From: Desulfotruncus arcticus DSM 17038
GTDB taxonomy: Bacteria > Bacillota > Desulfotomaculia > Desulfotomaculales > Desulfallaceae
Length of the DNA: 64,000 nucleotides
Direction of reading: 5' to 3'
NCBI RefSeq assembly: GCF_900113335.1
Contig: NZ_FOOX01000002.1
Location: 430,665 to 494,664, forward strand
Under the pieces are notes generated by a model. It ran no database searches, was not told the DNA's origin, and worked only from the letters and a program-made list of their open reading frames with translations. Positions 1 through 7,985 of the stretch are shown here, piece by piece (position 1 is the first letter of the stretch; every line of letters starts with the position of its first letter). Both the position numbers and the translations under genes were made by a program.

Positions 1-166
1 CCAGGTTAACCACACCCAGGGGAATATTGTTTAAAACTCCTGCTATATAAACCGCACCGAGCAGCAGGGTGTAGAGAAAGGGTACGAAAAATATTTGCCC
101 CAAAAGCAACCTGTCCCTTAATATATGAACTATTTCATAATAAGCTATAGTTAATACCTGTCTCAA
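1..166 (-). CDS. ABC-2 type permease, N-terminal part (cut by window edge)
   Basis: The first 55 codons of a gene that runs off the left edge. It starts at a TTG (LRQVLTIAYYEIVHIL) six bases after a strong AGGGAGGA ribosome site. The pattern of a short amphipathic start (YYEIVHILRDRLLL) followed by a hydrophobic segment is the usual N-terminus of ABC-2 exporter permeases and resembles the start of the neighbouring permease. It lies 30 bases after that permease and is very likely the second permease of the same exporter. The start is supported by the ribosome site; the rest of the protein cannot be seen. Confidence 0.75.
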   Translation of the reverse strand, partial: MRQVLTIAYYEIVHILRDRLLLGQIFFVPFLYTLLLGAVYIAGVLNNIPLGVVNL

Positions 167-196
167 GTTAAATCCTCCCTAAGAGCTGCGATGCTT

Positions 197-1336
197 TTAT
201 TTTCGTAAAGTAATAAGAGCCGCCGCCCCATAGCAGGCGACTGTCACCAGGGACAGCATCAGAAAGTAATGTCCAATAAAGGCCGGTCCGGGGTTTTTAA
301 AGGTTAAATAGTTTATACCCTGAAAAAACCAGGTTTGGGGCAATATTTTTACCGCCTGCTGCAGGTAATGGGGCATTGACTCCATTGGCCAGGTATATCC
401 GGAAAGTATAAAAGAAGGCAGAGCAATAAGCATGCCCAATCTGGTGGAATCCACGACACTGTGGGCCAAGCTGGAAGCCAGTGTGCCAATACTGTGCAGG
501 GCCAGAGCAAATACCAGTGTAAAGAGCAGCAGCAGCCCAAAGTTACAGTGTATAGGGATGTGCAAGATAACAAAGGCAATGACGTAGACAGGTAGGACCA
601 GAAGCATAAACATGGCCACCTGTACAATTGATTTACTGAAAAACAATTTTAAAACAGAAATACCGGAGGCTTTAATCTGGTACCAACTCCTGCGGCCGGT
701 TTCGCCGATTACGTTGATACTCGCGGCTAGCATGCAACACTGCTGCCATATATTCAGGGCCAAAGCCAGCACCAAAAAATAAGCATAGTTCAAGGTGGGA
801 TTAAACCATGGCTCTTCCCGAATATTAACGCCCTGATAAGCCTCCCGGGCCTGATTGAAATTTATACCGCGAGATATCAGGGCATTAATGCCTGCCCTGG
901 AACTGACGGTACGGGTAACAGCCATAACAGCACTGGCGGCGTTAGTAGCATAAATCATATTACTACCGTCCACCGTAACAAAGATATTTGTCCGGCGGTG
1001 TAAGGCAACCTGGCGGCCCAGGTTTTCCGGAATAACTATACCAACCACCACGCGGCCTTCTTTAATCAACTCCTCCAGTTCCTGGTAGTTTGAGGGGTAG
1101 GCCACAACCTTTAGGTATTCCGCATTCTTCATATCCTTAACCAGTTGCCGTGCGGTGTCGGACCGGTCCAAACAGACTATGGCAGTGGGTATGTCTTTGA
1201 TTACCTGGGCACTGTAGGTAGCGTAAAATAAAAACAATCCCAGCAAAGGGCCAATGAGCAAGAGGTATCGCAGATCCCGGTCCCGCCACATATAGGTTAT
1301 TTCCCGATACATAACGGACAGGCATTGTTTAAACAT
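197..1336 (-). CDS. ABC-2 type exporter permease (YbhS/YbhR-like)
   Basis: An integral membrane subunit of an ABC exporter, 379 aa. There is one N-terminal membrane helix (about residues 22-40), then a long extracytoplasmic domain (about 45-175), then five or so membrane helices clustered in the C-terminal half. This is the usual architecture of the ABC-2_membrane_3 (YhiH/YbhS) family. The ATG at 1336 follows GGTGATC by a few bases and is preferred over the upstream GTG at 1348. The gene sits in the row TetR, membrane-fusion protein, ATPase, permease, permease, the arrangement of the E. coli ybiH-ybhGFSR exporter. The substrate is unknown; export of drugs or other hydrophobic compounds is inferred from the family. 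Confidence 0.82.
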   Translation of the reverse strand: MFKQCLSVMYREITYMWRDRDLRYLLLIGPLLGLFLFYATYSAQVIKDIPTAIVCLDRSDTARQLVKDMKNAEYLKVVAYPSNYQELEELIKEGRVVVGIVIPENLGRQVALHRRTNIFVTVDGSNMIYATNAASAVMAVTRTVSSRAGINALISRGINFNQAREAYQGVNIREEPWFNPTLNYAYFLVLALALNIWQQCCMLAASINVIGETGRRSWYQIKASGISVLKLFFSKSIVQVAMFMLLVLPVYVIAFVILHIPIHCNFGLLLLFTLVFALALHSIGTLASSLAHSVVDSTRLGMLIALPSFILSGYTWPMESMPHYLQQAVKILPQTWFFQGINYLTFKNPGPAFIGHYFLMLSLVTVACYGAAALITLRK

Positions 1337-1373
1337 AATGATCACCACGTTTTAAAAGTAGGTTATAGCAATA

Positions 1374-2075
1374 TTAAGATAGTACCCGGTGTTCCTCATT
1401 TGTTCGAAAAATATTGCGATATTCTTCTACCAACTCCTCAGGCCGGTAGATGGTAATTTTCCCTTTATCCAGCCGGCCTACCCGGTCCATGTAAGCACTG
1501 TATTCAAGTCTGTTAAAAGCCCAGAGGCAAGTGCCCCCGCCGTATAAATAATTTTTTATTGCTTTAATAATTAAATTATGAGAATGGAAATCAAGGCCAT
1601 CAATCAATTCATCAACCAGCAACAGCTTGGGTGCGTTTAGCAAAGCACAGGCCAGGGCAAGTCGCTGGTAAACACCTTCCTCCAGGGTGTCAATCGGATC
1701 ATTTAAGTAATCTTGCAGTTCCAACTGCTCCACTACCTGCCGGATGTTCTGTGAGCCGGCTTTTTTTAGAGCGGCGATAAAGTCCAGATTTTCGCAAGCC
1801 TTTAAGTCTTGAAAAAGACTTTTTTCCTGAGTTACCAGCCCCAGGTAGCTTTTAAATTTTTCTGTTCTTCTGATATCATAATTCATTATCCTGACGCTGC
1901 CCGCCCTAAATCTGTCAATACCGGCAAGAACATGCAGCAGGGCTGTTTTTCCGGCGGATTTGTTGCCGAATAAGCCGAAGCATTCCCCTGTTTGCACTTC
2001 CATGGATAGTTCATTAAGAACACACTTTTTTCTTATAACCTGAAGCAGGTTTTGGACTTCTATAATAGGCGGCAT
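1374..2075 (-). CDS. ABC exporter ATP-binding subunit with degenerate signature motif
   Basis: The cytoplasmic ATPase that should power the adjacent ABC-2 permeases, 233 aa. The Walker A motif is GNKSAGKT and the Walker B region is LLLVDELIDGLD. The signature motif, normally LSGGQ, reads EEGVYQR, and the Walker B catalytic Glu is present. The ATG at 2075 lies about nine bases after GGAGG; a TTG at 2093 would overlap that site and is less likely. E. coli YbhF of the matching system has two fused ATPase domains, whereas this protein has one. The unusual signature suggests either an asymmetric ATPase or relaxed function; the Walker motifs argue against a dead gene. Confidence 0.85.
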   Translation of the reverse strand: MPPIIEVQNLLQVIRKKCVLNELSMEVQTGECFGLFGNKSAGKTALLHVLAGIDRFRAGSVRIMNYDIRRTEKFKSYLGLVTQEKSLFQDLKACENLDFIAALKKAGSQNIRQVVEQLELQDYLNDPIDTLEEGVYQRLALACALLNAPKLLLVDELIDGLDFHSHNLIIKAIKNYLYGGGTCLWAFNRLEYSAYMDRVGRLDKGKITIYRPEELVEEYRNIFRTNEEHRVLS

Positions 2076-2095
2076 AGCTCTATATCCCTCCAAGT

Positions 2096-3169
2096 TTATT
2101 TGCTCTCCTCCAGCAGTTTGACCGTAGCTGTCATGCCCACTTTCAGTGTCAGGTCCGGGTTGGGGACATCCACCTTAACCTCAAAACTGCGGATATCATG
2201 GCTATATTGTTCGTTAACCGCCTTTTGCACGGCAAATTCTCCGGCATCGTTGATCCAAACCACCCCGCCCCGGAAAACCTTACCGGGATAGGCATCTACT
2301 TTAATTTCCGCCTCTTGTTTGAGATGTACCCGGCCAATTTTTTTCTCATCAATAAAAATCTTGACGTATGTATGATTTAAATCGGCAATTTCCAGAACAG
2401 GGGTGCCGGCGTTAACCATTTCCCCCTCTTCCAAGTATTTTTGGGTAATATAGCCGGTCAGCGGTGACTTTAGCAGGGTATTGTCCAAGGCGGCTTGGGC
2501 TTCCTGCACAACTCCCCGTGCTTGTTCCACCTGGCCTAACGCAGCCTGATATTGTGATTGAGATACCTGCACCTTCAGGCGGGCCGACAGTGCCTGGTTT
2601 AAAGCAGCCTCGGCCTCTGTTAACTGGTTTTGGGCCAGAGTATAGCTGGTGACTGCTTTATCATAGTCATTATCGGATATGGCCTGTTCCTGGTGTAAGG
2701 CGGTCATCCGGTCATAGGTTTTTTGAGCATTACTCAGGCTTGTTTTGGCCTGTGCTACTTTAGCGCCGGCCTGATCTATGGCCGCTTCCACCTGCTGACT
2801 GTTTAACGGAACAGCTTCACTTGCCTCACGGGCCTGTGCTTGAGCTGATTGGTAGGCGCCCTGAGCCTGACTTAGCTTGGCTGCTATTTCTATGCTGTCC
2901 AGGTTAGCCAATTTCTGTCCTGCTTGTACATTGCTTCCTTCGTCACAATAGAGCTTAGCAATTTTCCCGGGTACTTTAAAAGAAGCCACCACGCTTTTAG
3001 CTTCCACTGTTCCTGTAGTAGTTAAGCTGTTTTGTGCGTCGGCGAGGGCGCTTTGCTTGCCGGCAAAGTAGTTATTGAAAATAAATACGGCAGCAACAAT
3101 GAGCCCTAAAAACAGGACTGTAACCAGGGCTTTTTGAAAATTAATTTTTTTAAAGGCATCGGCAGACAT
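2096..3169 (-). CDS. HlyD-type membrane-fusion (periplasmic adaptor-like) protein
   Basis: 357 aa. There is an N-terminal membrane anchor (about residues 15-32), then a biotinyl-lipoyl-like half (VEAKSVVASFKVPGKI), a long coiled-coil hairpin rich in Ala, Gln and Glu (about 95-230), the second lipoyl half (LLKSPLTGYITQ) and a beta-barrel domain. This is the HlyD/YbhG/EmrA adaptor family, which links an inner-membrane exporter to the outside. In a Gram-positive cell it would sit on the outer face of the membrane. The start codon follows AGGAGG in the TetR intergenic space. It is the first exporter gene after the regulator, and its stop lies 20 bases before the ATPase start. Confidence 0.88.
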   Translation of the reverse strand: MSADAFKKINFQKALVTVLFLGLIVAAVFIFNNYFAGKQSALADAQNSLTTTGTVEAKSVVASFKVPGKIAKLYCDEGSNVQAGQKLANLDSIEIAAKLSQAQGAYQSAQAQAREASEAVPLNSQQVEAAIDQAGAKVAQAKTSLSNAQKTYDRMTALHQEQAISDNDYDKAVTSYTLAQNQLTEAEAALNQALSARLKVQVSQSQYQAALGQVEQARGVVQEAQAALDNTLLKSPLTGYITQKYLEEGEMVNAGTPVLEIADLNHTYVKIFIDEKKIGRVHLKQEAEIKVDAYPGKVFRGGVVWINDAGEFAVQKAVNEQYSHDIRSFEVKVDVPNPDLTLKVGMTATVKLLEESK

Positions 3170-3204
3170 TTTTGATCCTCCTTCTGGTTTTGTATAAATG
3201 TAAG

Positions 3205-3834
3205 CTAACAGGAGATACCTTCAAAAATAAGTTCCAGTATATGCTGCAACCTTTTTTCCAGCATAGCCGGGGAAATTATGTCTTCCTCCCACATAAACTG
3301 CAGCATGTATCGGCGGGTGAAGTAAAACAGGCACAAGGAGTTTACGCTTACCAGAACTTGGCGAATATCAATGTGGGGCCGGAACAGTCCTTCTTGAACA
3401 CCCGATTTCATAATCTCATTTAGCACGGGCCAGCTTTCCCAAAGATAGTCGGGCAGTAATTCCCTGGCGTATTTCCCGCCCTGCATGGCTTCCCAGCCCA
3501 TGATGCGTACATACTCAGGGTTTTCCGCCAGGAAATAAAAGTAACTTCGAATAACCTGCTCAGCTTTTTCCCTGGGACCGCTGCCCTCTTGAACAGCCAG
3601 CATGCCTGTAGTATAGATCTTGTTAAAATTTCTGTTCAGCACGGCCTGATAAAGATTTTCTTTACTGCCGAAGTAATAATAAAGCATGCGTTTATTTATT
3701 TTAGCAAGCTCGGCAATTTCATCCACCCGGGCACCGTCTAAACCTTTTTGGGCAAAAATTTTTTCTGCTGATTGCAAAATACGTTGTTTGGTTTCCTCAG
3801 CTTTTGATTCGATATCCTTCAATAGCAGCACCAT
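3205..3834 (-). CDS. TetR/AcrR family transcriptional regulator
   Basis: 209 aa. The N-terminal 60 residues form the TetR helix-turn-helix (ILQSAEKIFAQKGLDGARVDEI, then NKRMLYYYFGSKENLYQAV); the rest is an all-helical ligand-binding and dimer domain. It heads the exporter operon, so it probably represses it until an export substrate binds, as CecR/YbiH does for ybhGFSR in E. coli. A palindromic site lies directly upstream of its start codon and is the likely operator. The start ATG at 3834 follows GGAAAG. Confidence 0.88.
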   Translation of the reverse strand: MVLLLKDIESKAEETKQRILQSAEKIFAQKGLDGARVDEIAELAKINKRMLYYYFGSKENLYQAVLNRNFNKIYTTGMLAVQEGSGPREKAEQVIRSYFYFLAENPEYVRIMGWEAMQGGKYARELLPDYLWESWPVLNEIMKSGVQEGLFRPHIDIRQVLVSVNSLCLFYFTRRYMLQFMWEEDIISPAMLEKRLQHILELIFEGISC

Positions 3835-3841
3835 CTTTCCA

Positions 3842-3871
3842 GGTAACTAACTAACTAATTAGTTAATTACC
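3842..3871. promoter_or_regulatory. Probable TetR operator
   Basis: The block centred at 3858/3859 contains the perfect 14-bp palindrome TAACTAATTAGTTA, with further TAAC/GTTA half repeats on both sides. It lies 8-40 bases upstream of the tetR start, the usual place for an autoregulatory TetR operator. Its assignment is inferred from position and symmetry. Confidence 0.6.
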
Positions 3872-3875
3872 ATTT

Positions 3876-4272
3876 TATAAGCATCTATATTTTTGTCAAC
3901 TATCCTGAAAATAAATAAAATGTATTTTCATCCTATGATGGTGCCGCGCAGCGGCATGGTGGTATAATCAGAAAAAATCTTTACTAATATTCCAAGTAAC
4001 TAACATTTCCGTTTTTCACTCTGCCTGGTAAAAGCACGTTATCAGGATAAAATCCGGGAGAAACAGCACAAATGACAGCATCTGGATAATCTGTAAGACA
4101 TACAGGTTCCTGGTGACCAATAAGCAACTTTAATCAGGTTGACAATTGCAACGAATGCATGGGTATAATGGCCAAAATAAATACACTGCGGGTTGCAGTT
4201 TGGAGGAGATGTAACGTTTTGATTTTCCCATTGCTGCATAGGGAGAAAAGAAACAAGCGTTAAAAAAATGTC
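3876..4272. other. Intergenic region without a recognised gene
   Basis: About 400 bases between the divergent tetR and acyltransferase genes. A small perfect hairpin (TGCCGC-GCA-GCGGCA, 3942-3956) is followed by TGGTATAATC, which contains a good minus-10-like TATAAT. No convincing minus-35 or open frame with a ribosome site was found. An 82-codon minus-strand frame here has no family resemblance and is not called. Confidence 0.4.
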
Positions 4273-5361
4273 ATGGAAAAGATTTTGCAACTAAATCCTT
4301 ACAAGGAGAAAAGAGCGGTCGATCAAATTGGCCCTCTGGTTGTTCCGGCACCGGTTCTTGCTGATCGGGGCTGGGTAAAAGAAATGGAGTTGCTTCGCGG
4401 TATGTCCTGCATTGGGGTGGTTGTCGGGCATTCGGTGGTTTATCCGCATACCACCGGGGTTTTGGAAGTGATCAATCAATTTGTTACTATTGTCGTTCCG
4501 TTTTTCCTTTTTCTCTCCACCTTTTTGGCGTTTTATACCAATCCCAACGGAACTCCACGCGGTTATCTGAAAAAGCATTTTTGCCAGGTGGGGGTACCCT
4601 ACCTGCTGTGGGCCACTATTTACACCTGGCTTCCGGTCTTAACGGGCATAACACAGGCGCCCACTTTTTCGGAATACCTGAAAAAACTAACGGGTGGCGC
4701 CTTTGATTTATATTTCATTCCGATTGTATTGCAGTTCTACCTGGTTTTTGCGTTGAATCGCTTTGCCTGGTTTCGGCGGTTGCTTTACTCACCTTGGGCT
4801 CTCATAGTCAGCCTGGGGCTGATGCTTAGTATACAAACACTGTTCAGCGGCCCGTTCCGACCGGTTTTCCCGTACTTTTATCTGACCTTTCCCGCCTGGT
4901 GCTTCTATTTCGTGCTTGGTGCCTGGGTGGCCCGTTGGTGGGAGCCCATTCGGGAATGGCTGACGCGGCCTTGGCGATCGGTACAGTTGGCTGTGCTTTT
5001 TCCAGCGGGTCTTTGGGCTATCATTCAATTGCCGCAGGCGGCTTCGTTTCAGCCCCTCGTCCAGGTGGCATCGCTGTTGATGTTGCCCTTTCTGCTGACT
5101 CTGATCAGCCGTATTCCGAAAGGCACATGGCTGGAACTGGTTGCCCGTCATTCGTTCGGCATTTACTTGATTCACCGGTTACCGTTCAACCAGTTTCAGC
5201 ATTTCTACGCTACTTTGGAGCCATATTCGTTTTTTTTAACCAGCTTGGTCGTGCAGGGAGGTATTGGATATGGCCTGACCCGGATTCTGCACCGCCTACC
5301 AGGCTTGGGCTGGACGATTGGCGCATGGGGCAGGGCGAAAGTGTTAAAGAGGGTTGGGTGA
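4273..5361 (+). CDS. Acyltransferase 3 family membrane protein
   Basis: 362 aa with about ten hydrophobic segments. Near the N-terminus it has the family hallmark LLRGMSCIGVVVGHSVV, in which the His is the conserved residue of the acyltransferase 3 (OafA/NodX/WecH) family. These enzymes O-acylate sugars of cell-surface polymers at the membrane. The annotated ATG at 4273 has no good ribosome site, and the 38 residues before MELLRGM are not typical of the family, so the ATG at about 4387 is a possible alternative. It stands alone between a divergent regulator and a convergent glycosylase gene. The substrate is unknown. Confidence 0.8.
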   Translation: MEKILQLNPYKEKRAVDQIGPLVVPAPVLADRGWVKEMELLRGMSCIGVVVGHSVVYPHTTGVLEVINQFVTIVVPFFLFLSTFLAFYTNPNGTPRGYLKKHFCQVGVPYLLWATIYTWLPVLTGITQAPTFSEYLKKLTGGAFDLYFIPIVLQFYLVFALNRFAWFRRLLYSPWALIVSLGLMLSIQTLFSGPFRPVFPYFYLTFPAWCFYFVLGAWVARWWEPIREWLTRPWRSVQLAVLFPAGLWAIIQLPQAASFQPLVQVASLLMLPFLLTLISRIPKGTWLELVARHSFGIYLIHRLPFNQFQHFYATLEPYSFFLTSLVVQGGIGYGLTRILHRLPGLGWTIGAWGRAKVLKRVG

Positions 5362-5385
5362 AAGCGCCGGGATAAACCGGCGAGT

Positions 5386-6021
5386 TTACCGTACATGTCC
5401 CCGGTTTATGGCTTCCCACAGGTAAAGGGAGGCTGCCGAACGGTACGGCCGCCACTTTTCACCGTATTGTTCAAGATCTTTGGCGCCTGGCATTTCATCC
5501 AGGTGATACAGCCATTGCACCGCTCTCCGCAAACCAAGATCGGCAATTGATAGAACATCGGGGCGCCCCAAAGAAAATATTAGGAACATTTGGGCGGTCC
5601 ACACACCGATGCCCTTTATTATGGTTAAGGTGCGGATTACCTCGTCATCCGTCATTTCGGGCAGCCTGGCCAGGTTCACTTCACCGGACGACACTTTCCC
5701 GGCCAGGTCCTTAACATATATAATCTTTGGCCTGGAAACCCCGGCGGCCCGCAGCTTATCCTCGTCAAAGGCCAGTATCATCTCTGGCTTCATTTCTCCG
5801 CAGGCTTGTACGATTCTATTCCATATGGTTGTAGCCGCCTTTACAGATAGCTGCTGACCAATAATAGATCTGACCAACGAAGCGAAATAATCGTCCCTTA
5901 ATGGCAAAGTTAGCTCACCAATCAGGTCGATTAATTCCCCCAGCAGGGGGTCGGTAGCGGTAAGGCTTACGATGGCGTCACATTTTGTAGTTAGCGTAAA
6001 TTGTCCTGTTACGGTAATCAC
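5386..6021 (-). CDS. DNA-3-methyladenine glycosylase (HhH-GPD family)
   Basis: 211 aa. Base-excision repair enzyme that removes alkylated bases. The N-terminal part has SIIGQQLSVKAATTIW, typical of AlkA-like and MagIII-like enzymes. The helix-hairpin-helix is IKGIGVWTAQMFL, followed by the GPD segment GRPDVLSIADLGLRRA, in which the Asp of ADLG is the catalytic residue. There is no Cys cluster for a 4Fe-4S centre, which separates it from the Nth/MutY enzymes. Its length fits the short clade without the N-terminal AlkA domain. It is convergent with the acyltransferase gene and apparently transcribed alone. Confidence 0.88.
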   Translation of the reverse strand: MITVTGQFTLTTKCDAIVSLTATDPLLGELIDLIGELTLPLRDDYFASLVRSIIGQQLSVKAATTIWNRIVQACGEMKPEMILAFDEDKLRAAGVSRPKIIYVKDLAGKVSSGEVNLARLPEMTDDEVIRTLTIIKGIGVWTAQMFLIFSLGRPDVLSIADLGLRRAVQWLYHLDEMPGAKDLEQYGEKWRPYRSAASLYLWEAINRGHVR

Positions 6022-6180
6022 CTGTCATACTGTATATAATTATTTCCCTAAATATACACATAAATCAGGTATCAGGCAACCCTGCATAACTATCACACGG
6101 GGTTATGGTTAAGCACAGGAACATGGGTTCGATACCAACATATAATCGCCCCGCAAGGGGGTTGTTAGAACTAATATATC

Positions 6181-6211
6181 AAGGCAGGGTGAAACAGCCA
6201 TACCCTGCCTT
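6181..6211 (-). terminator. Hairpin terminator of the Cys-rich protein gene
   Basis: A perfect 10-bp stem (AAGGCAGGGT / ACCCTGCCTT) with an 11-base loop starts 10 bases after the stop codon at 6221. The U-run on the minus strand is weak, so termination strength is uncertain. Confidence 0.55.
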
Positions 6212-6220
6212 ATATAGTTT

Positions 6221-6661
6221 TTATTTATTTTCATCTTTCTTTTCCGGTTGAGAACACATGCCAGGTGCACCAGGGCAAACGGGACCGGTGTAACCGGGCA
6301 TTGACATTCCGGCAAAAGCCCTACATTCTCTAGCACAATCCATACAGACCCGACCGCAAAATTGTGATTGGGGATCAGGCATTCTCAAACAGTGTTCTCC
6401 GCAAACTTCACAGACTTGAGCGCATAAGGCAGCTAGTGACCTGGCAAACATACTACAACGGGCAATGTATTTAGCTGTCAGTGTGCAGATGTCCGCACAA
6501 TCACGTAAATACTGAAGTTGGGTTGCTCTTGCTTGGTCGCACATTCCAAGTACTGCGGTGAAGGTATTTTCGCACACGGCTTCACAGTGTTGGACGACGT
6601 TTAATACACGTTCATGGCTTTCTATGGGGTAGTAAGCATAACTTGCCGGGTTTTCAGACAT
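6221..6661 (-). CDS. Cys-rich four-helix-bundle copper-binding protein (DUF326-like)
   Basis: 146 aa with about 17 Cys in helical spacing: HCEAVCENT, RDCADICTL, LCAQVCEVCGEHC, FCGRVCMDCAREC. Pairs of Cys three to four residues apart along amphipathic helices are characteristic of the DUF326/Csp copper-storage four-helix bundles. There is no signal peptide, so it is probably cytoplasmic. The C-terminus (PGYTGPVCPGAPGMCSQPEKK) is low-complexity. The gene is alone, with its own terminator. Copper binding is inferred from the family; binding of other soft metals is possible. Confidence 0.75.
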   Translation of the reverse strand: MSENPASYAYYPIESHERVLNVVQHCEAVCENTFTAVLGMCDQARATQLQYLRDCADICTLTAKYIARCSMFARSLAALCAQVCEVCGEHCLRMPDPQSQFCGRVCMDCARECRAFAGMSMPGYTGPVCPGAPGMCSQPEKKDENK

Positions 6662-6771
6662 AATACCACTCCTTTCAATTTATTGACATAATATGCCAAG
6701 GGATGCATAACGGTACCATAAAAAAAATATTCTCCCATGATCTCACATGAGTTTAACTGTGTATTTCAGCC

Positions 6772-6897
6772 ATGCTGTTTATTAAGAAGGAGATATGGCT
6801 ATTTTTTGGCGCTAAGACCAAAGATATGGATGCCCGGTTCATGCTCTTCCAGCGGGAAGAAGGGGAAGAACGGAGCCTTGCAGATGGCATGTATTGA
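6772..6897 (+). CDS. Possible small ORF or gene remnant
   Basis: A 41-codon frame (MLFIKKEIWLFFGAKTKDMD..., ending DGMY) with a plausible protein-like composition but no ribosome site before its ATG. It lies in the otherwise empty 230 bases between the Cys-rich gene and the Wadjet promoter. It may be the tail of a decayed gene; no family is recognised. Confidence 0.2.
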   Translation: MLFIKKEIWLFFGAKTKDMDARFMLFQREEGEERSLADGMY

Positions 6898-6913
6898 TGC
6901 CGGTAGGAAGTTT

Positions 6914-6943
6914 TTGTTTTACATTAGCTAAATATGATACAAT
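6914..6943 (+). promoter_or_regulatory. Likely sigma-A promoter of the Wadjet operon
   Basis: TTGTTT at 6914-6919 and TACAAT at 6938-6943 are separated by 18 bases, a reasonable sigma-A promoter. The overlapping TATGAT (6933-6938) has poor spacing. The predicted transcript would start around 6950, only about 16 bases before the start codon. Confidence 0.45.
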
Positions 6944-6945
6944 TA

Positions 6946-6966
6946 CGCTAAAAAAGGTGTTTAGCG
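6946..6966 (+). promoter_or_regulatory. Inverted repeat carrying the jetD ribosome site in its loop
   Basis: CGCTAAA (6946-6952) and TTTAGCG (6960-6966) form a perfect 7-bp inverted repeat. The 7-base loop AAAGGTG is the only good ribosome site for the GTG start at 6966, whose first base is part of the stem. It could be an RNA hairpin that presents or hides the ribosome site, or a protein operator overlapping the transcription start. Confidence 0.45.
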
Positions 6967-7985
6967 TGCTTGATCGTAAACTACTGGACTTTTTAAAAGC
7001 ATATAAGAATTCATCCATTACTTTGGGCAAGCTTGAACAATTCTGTCCCGGTTCAACAACCTATGAGGATTTTGCTGCAGCGGTACTGTCGTTGGAAGAG
7101 CAAGGTGTCTTAAAGAAAATAGATTCGTCAGGCGAAAATTATAAAGATCCCTCGTTAGCTAACAAATATGCAATAAAGAAAGATGCTCTAAAACTGCACC
7201 ACCAACAAATTAAACAGCTGCAGTTGACTGTACACCCGTTAATCAGCCTGGACCGCTATTACAAACTAAGCGAAAAAGAATGGGAGAAAGATTATAAATA
7301 TATTAAAAAAATAGATGCTTATTTGAAAAATAAAGGAGTTCCCCAACTGCCTGTTTCCATGCCCCAGCGCTCCTATGAATTGGTGGCGGATGAAAAATGG
7401 CTGGAAGCCGGAGGCACTAAAGTTCTAGAACGGTTGGGTGTTGGGGAGCAGCTGAAAATAGAACAAACCCCGGACCCGCTAATGCTTGCTGTTGCTCCCA
7501 AACGGTTTACTTCCTTATCGCATCTGCATCTGGTTGTGGAAAATAAAACCACCTACTATGCCCTGGCTGATATTCTTTGCGAAACGGCATTTACCTCATT
7601 GATCTATGGGCAAGGCTGGAAAGCATCTGCCAATCTGGCTTATTTGCCAAAGCAATTAAATCTCCCGGGGTGCGAACATATAATTTACTATTTTGGTGAT
7701 TTGGATGCCGAAGGAATACGCATCTGGTGGTATATTAACGAGAAAATAAAAACAACACCCGCCGTTGCTTTCTACCGGGCGCTTTTAACCAAACAGGCGA
7801 AGTATGGCAAACAAACTCAGCGCCCGGACCGGCGGGCATTGGCACAATTTTCAGCTTACTTTAGCCGGGATGCCGGGCAGCAGCTGTCAAACCTCTTAGC
7901 TGAAGGCCGCTACTATCCTCAGGAAGCGTTAAGCAAAGACGAACTTCAGGAAATATGGAGGAATAGCGCATGGACGACCAGCTAA
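6966..7985 (+). CDS. jetD: Wadjet defence protein JetD (Toprim nuclease subunit)
   Basis: 339 aa. JetD is the nuclease that cuts closed circular plasmid DNA after the JetABC condensin has measured it. The N-terminal part resembles the DUF3322 arm and helical region; the C-terminal half is a DUF2220 Toprim domain. The acidic Toprim residues are visible as VVENKTT (about residue 190) and FGDLDAEG (about residue 243). I chose the GTG at 6966 because AAGGTG lies six bases before it; an in-frame ATG at 6894 has no ribosome site and would precede the predicted promoter. The gene opens a four-gene operon and overlaps jetA by 16 bases. JetD in first place differs from the ABCD order of the best-known type I loci. 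Confidence 0.88.
   Translation: MLDRKLLDFLKAYKNSSITLGKLEQFCPGSTTYEDFAAAVLSLEEQGVLKKIDSSGENYKDPSLANKYAIKKDALKLHHQQIKQLQLTVHPLISLDRYYKLSEKEWEKDYKYIKKIDAYLKNKGVPQLPVSMPQRSYELVADEKWLEAGGTKVLERLGVGEQLKIEQTPDPLMLAVAPKRFTSLSHLHLVVENKTTYYALADILCETAFTSLIYGQGWKASANLAYLPKQLNLPGCEHIIYYFGDLDAEGIRIWWYINEKIKTTPAVAFYRALLTKQAKYGKQTQRPDRRALAQFSAYFSRDAGQQLSNLLAEGRYYPQEALSKDELQEIWRNSAWTTS

Noticed and set aside
4042..4290. 82-codon minus-strand frame upstream of the acyltransferase
   Set aside because: No ribosome site, no family, and composition typical of chance frames.
6721..6900. Second reading frame MISHEFNCVFQPCCLL near the Wadjet promoter
   Set aside because: No ribosome site and atypical composition; the alternative frame at 6772 looks slightly better but is also doubtful.
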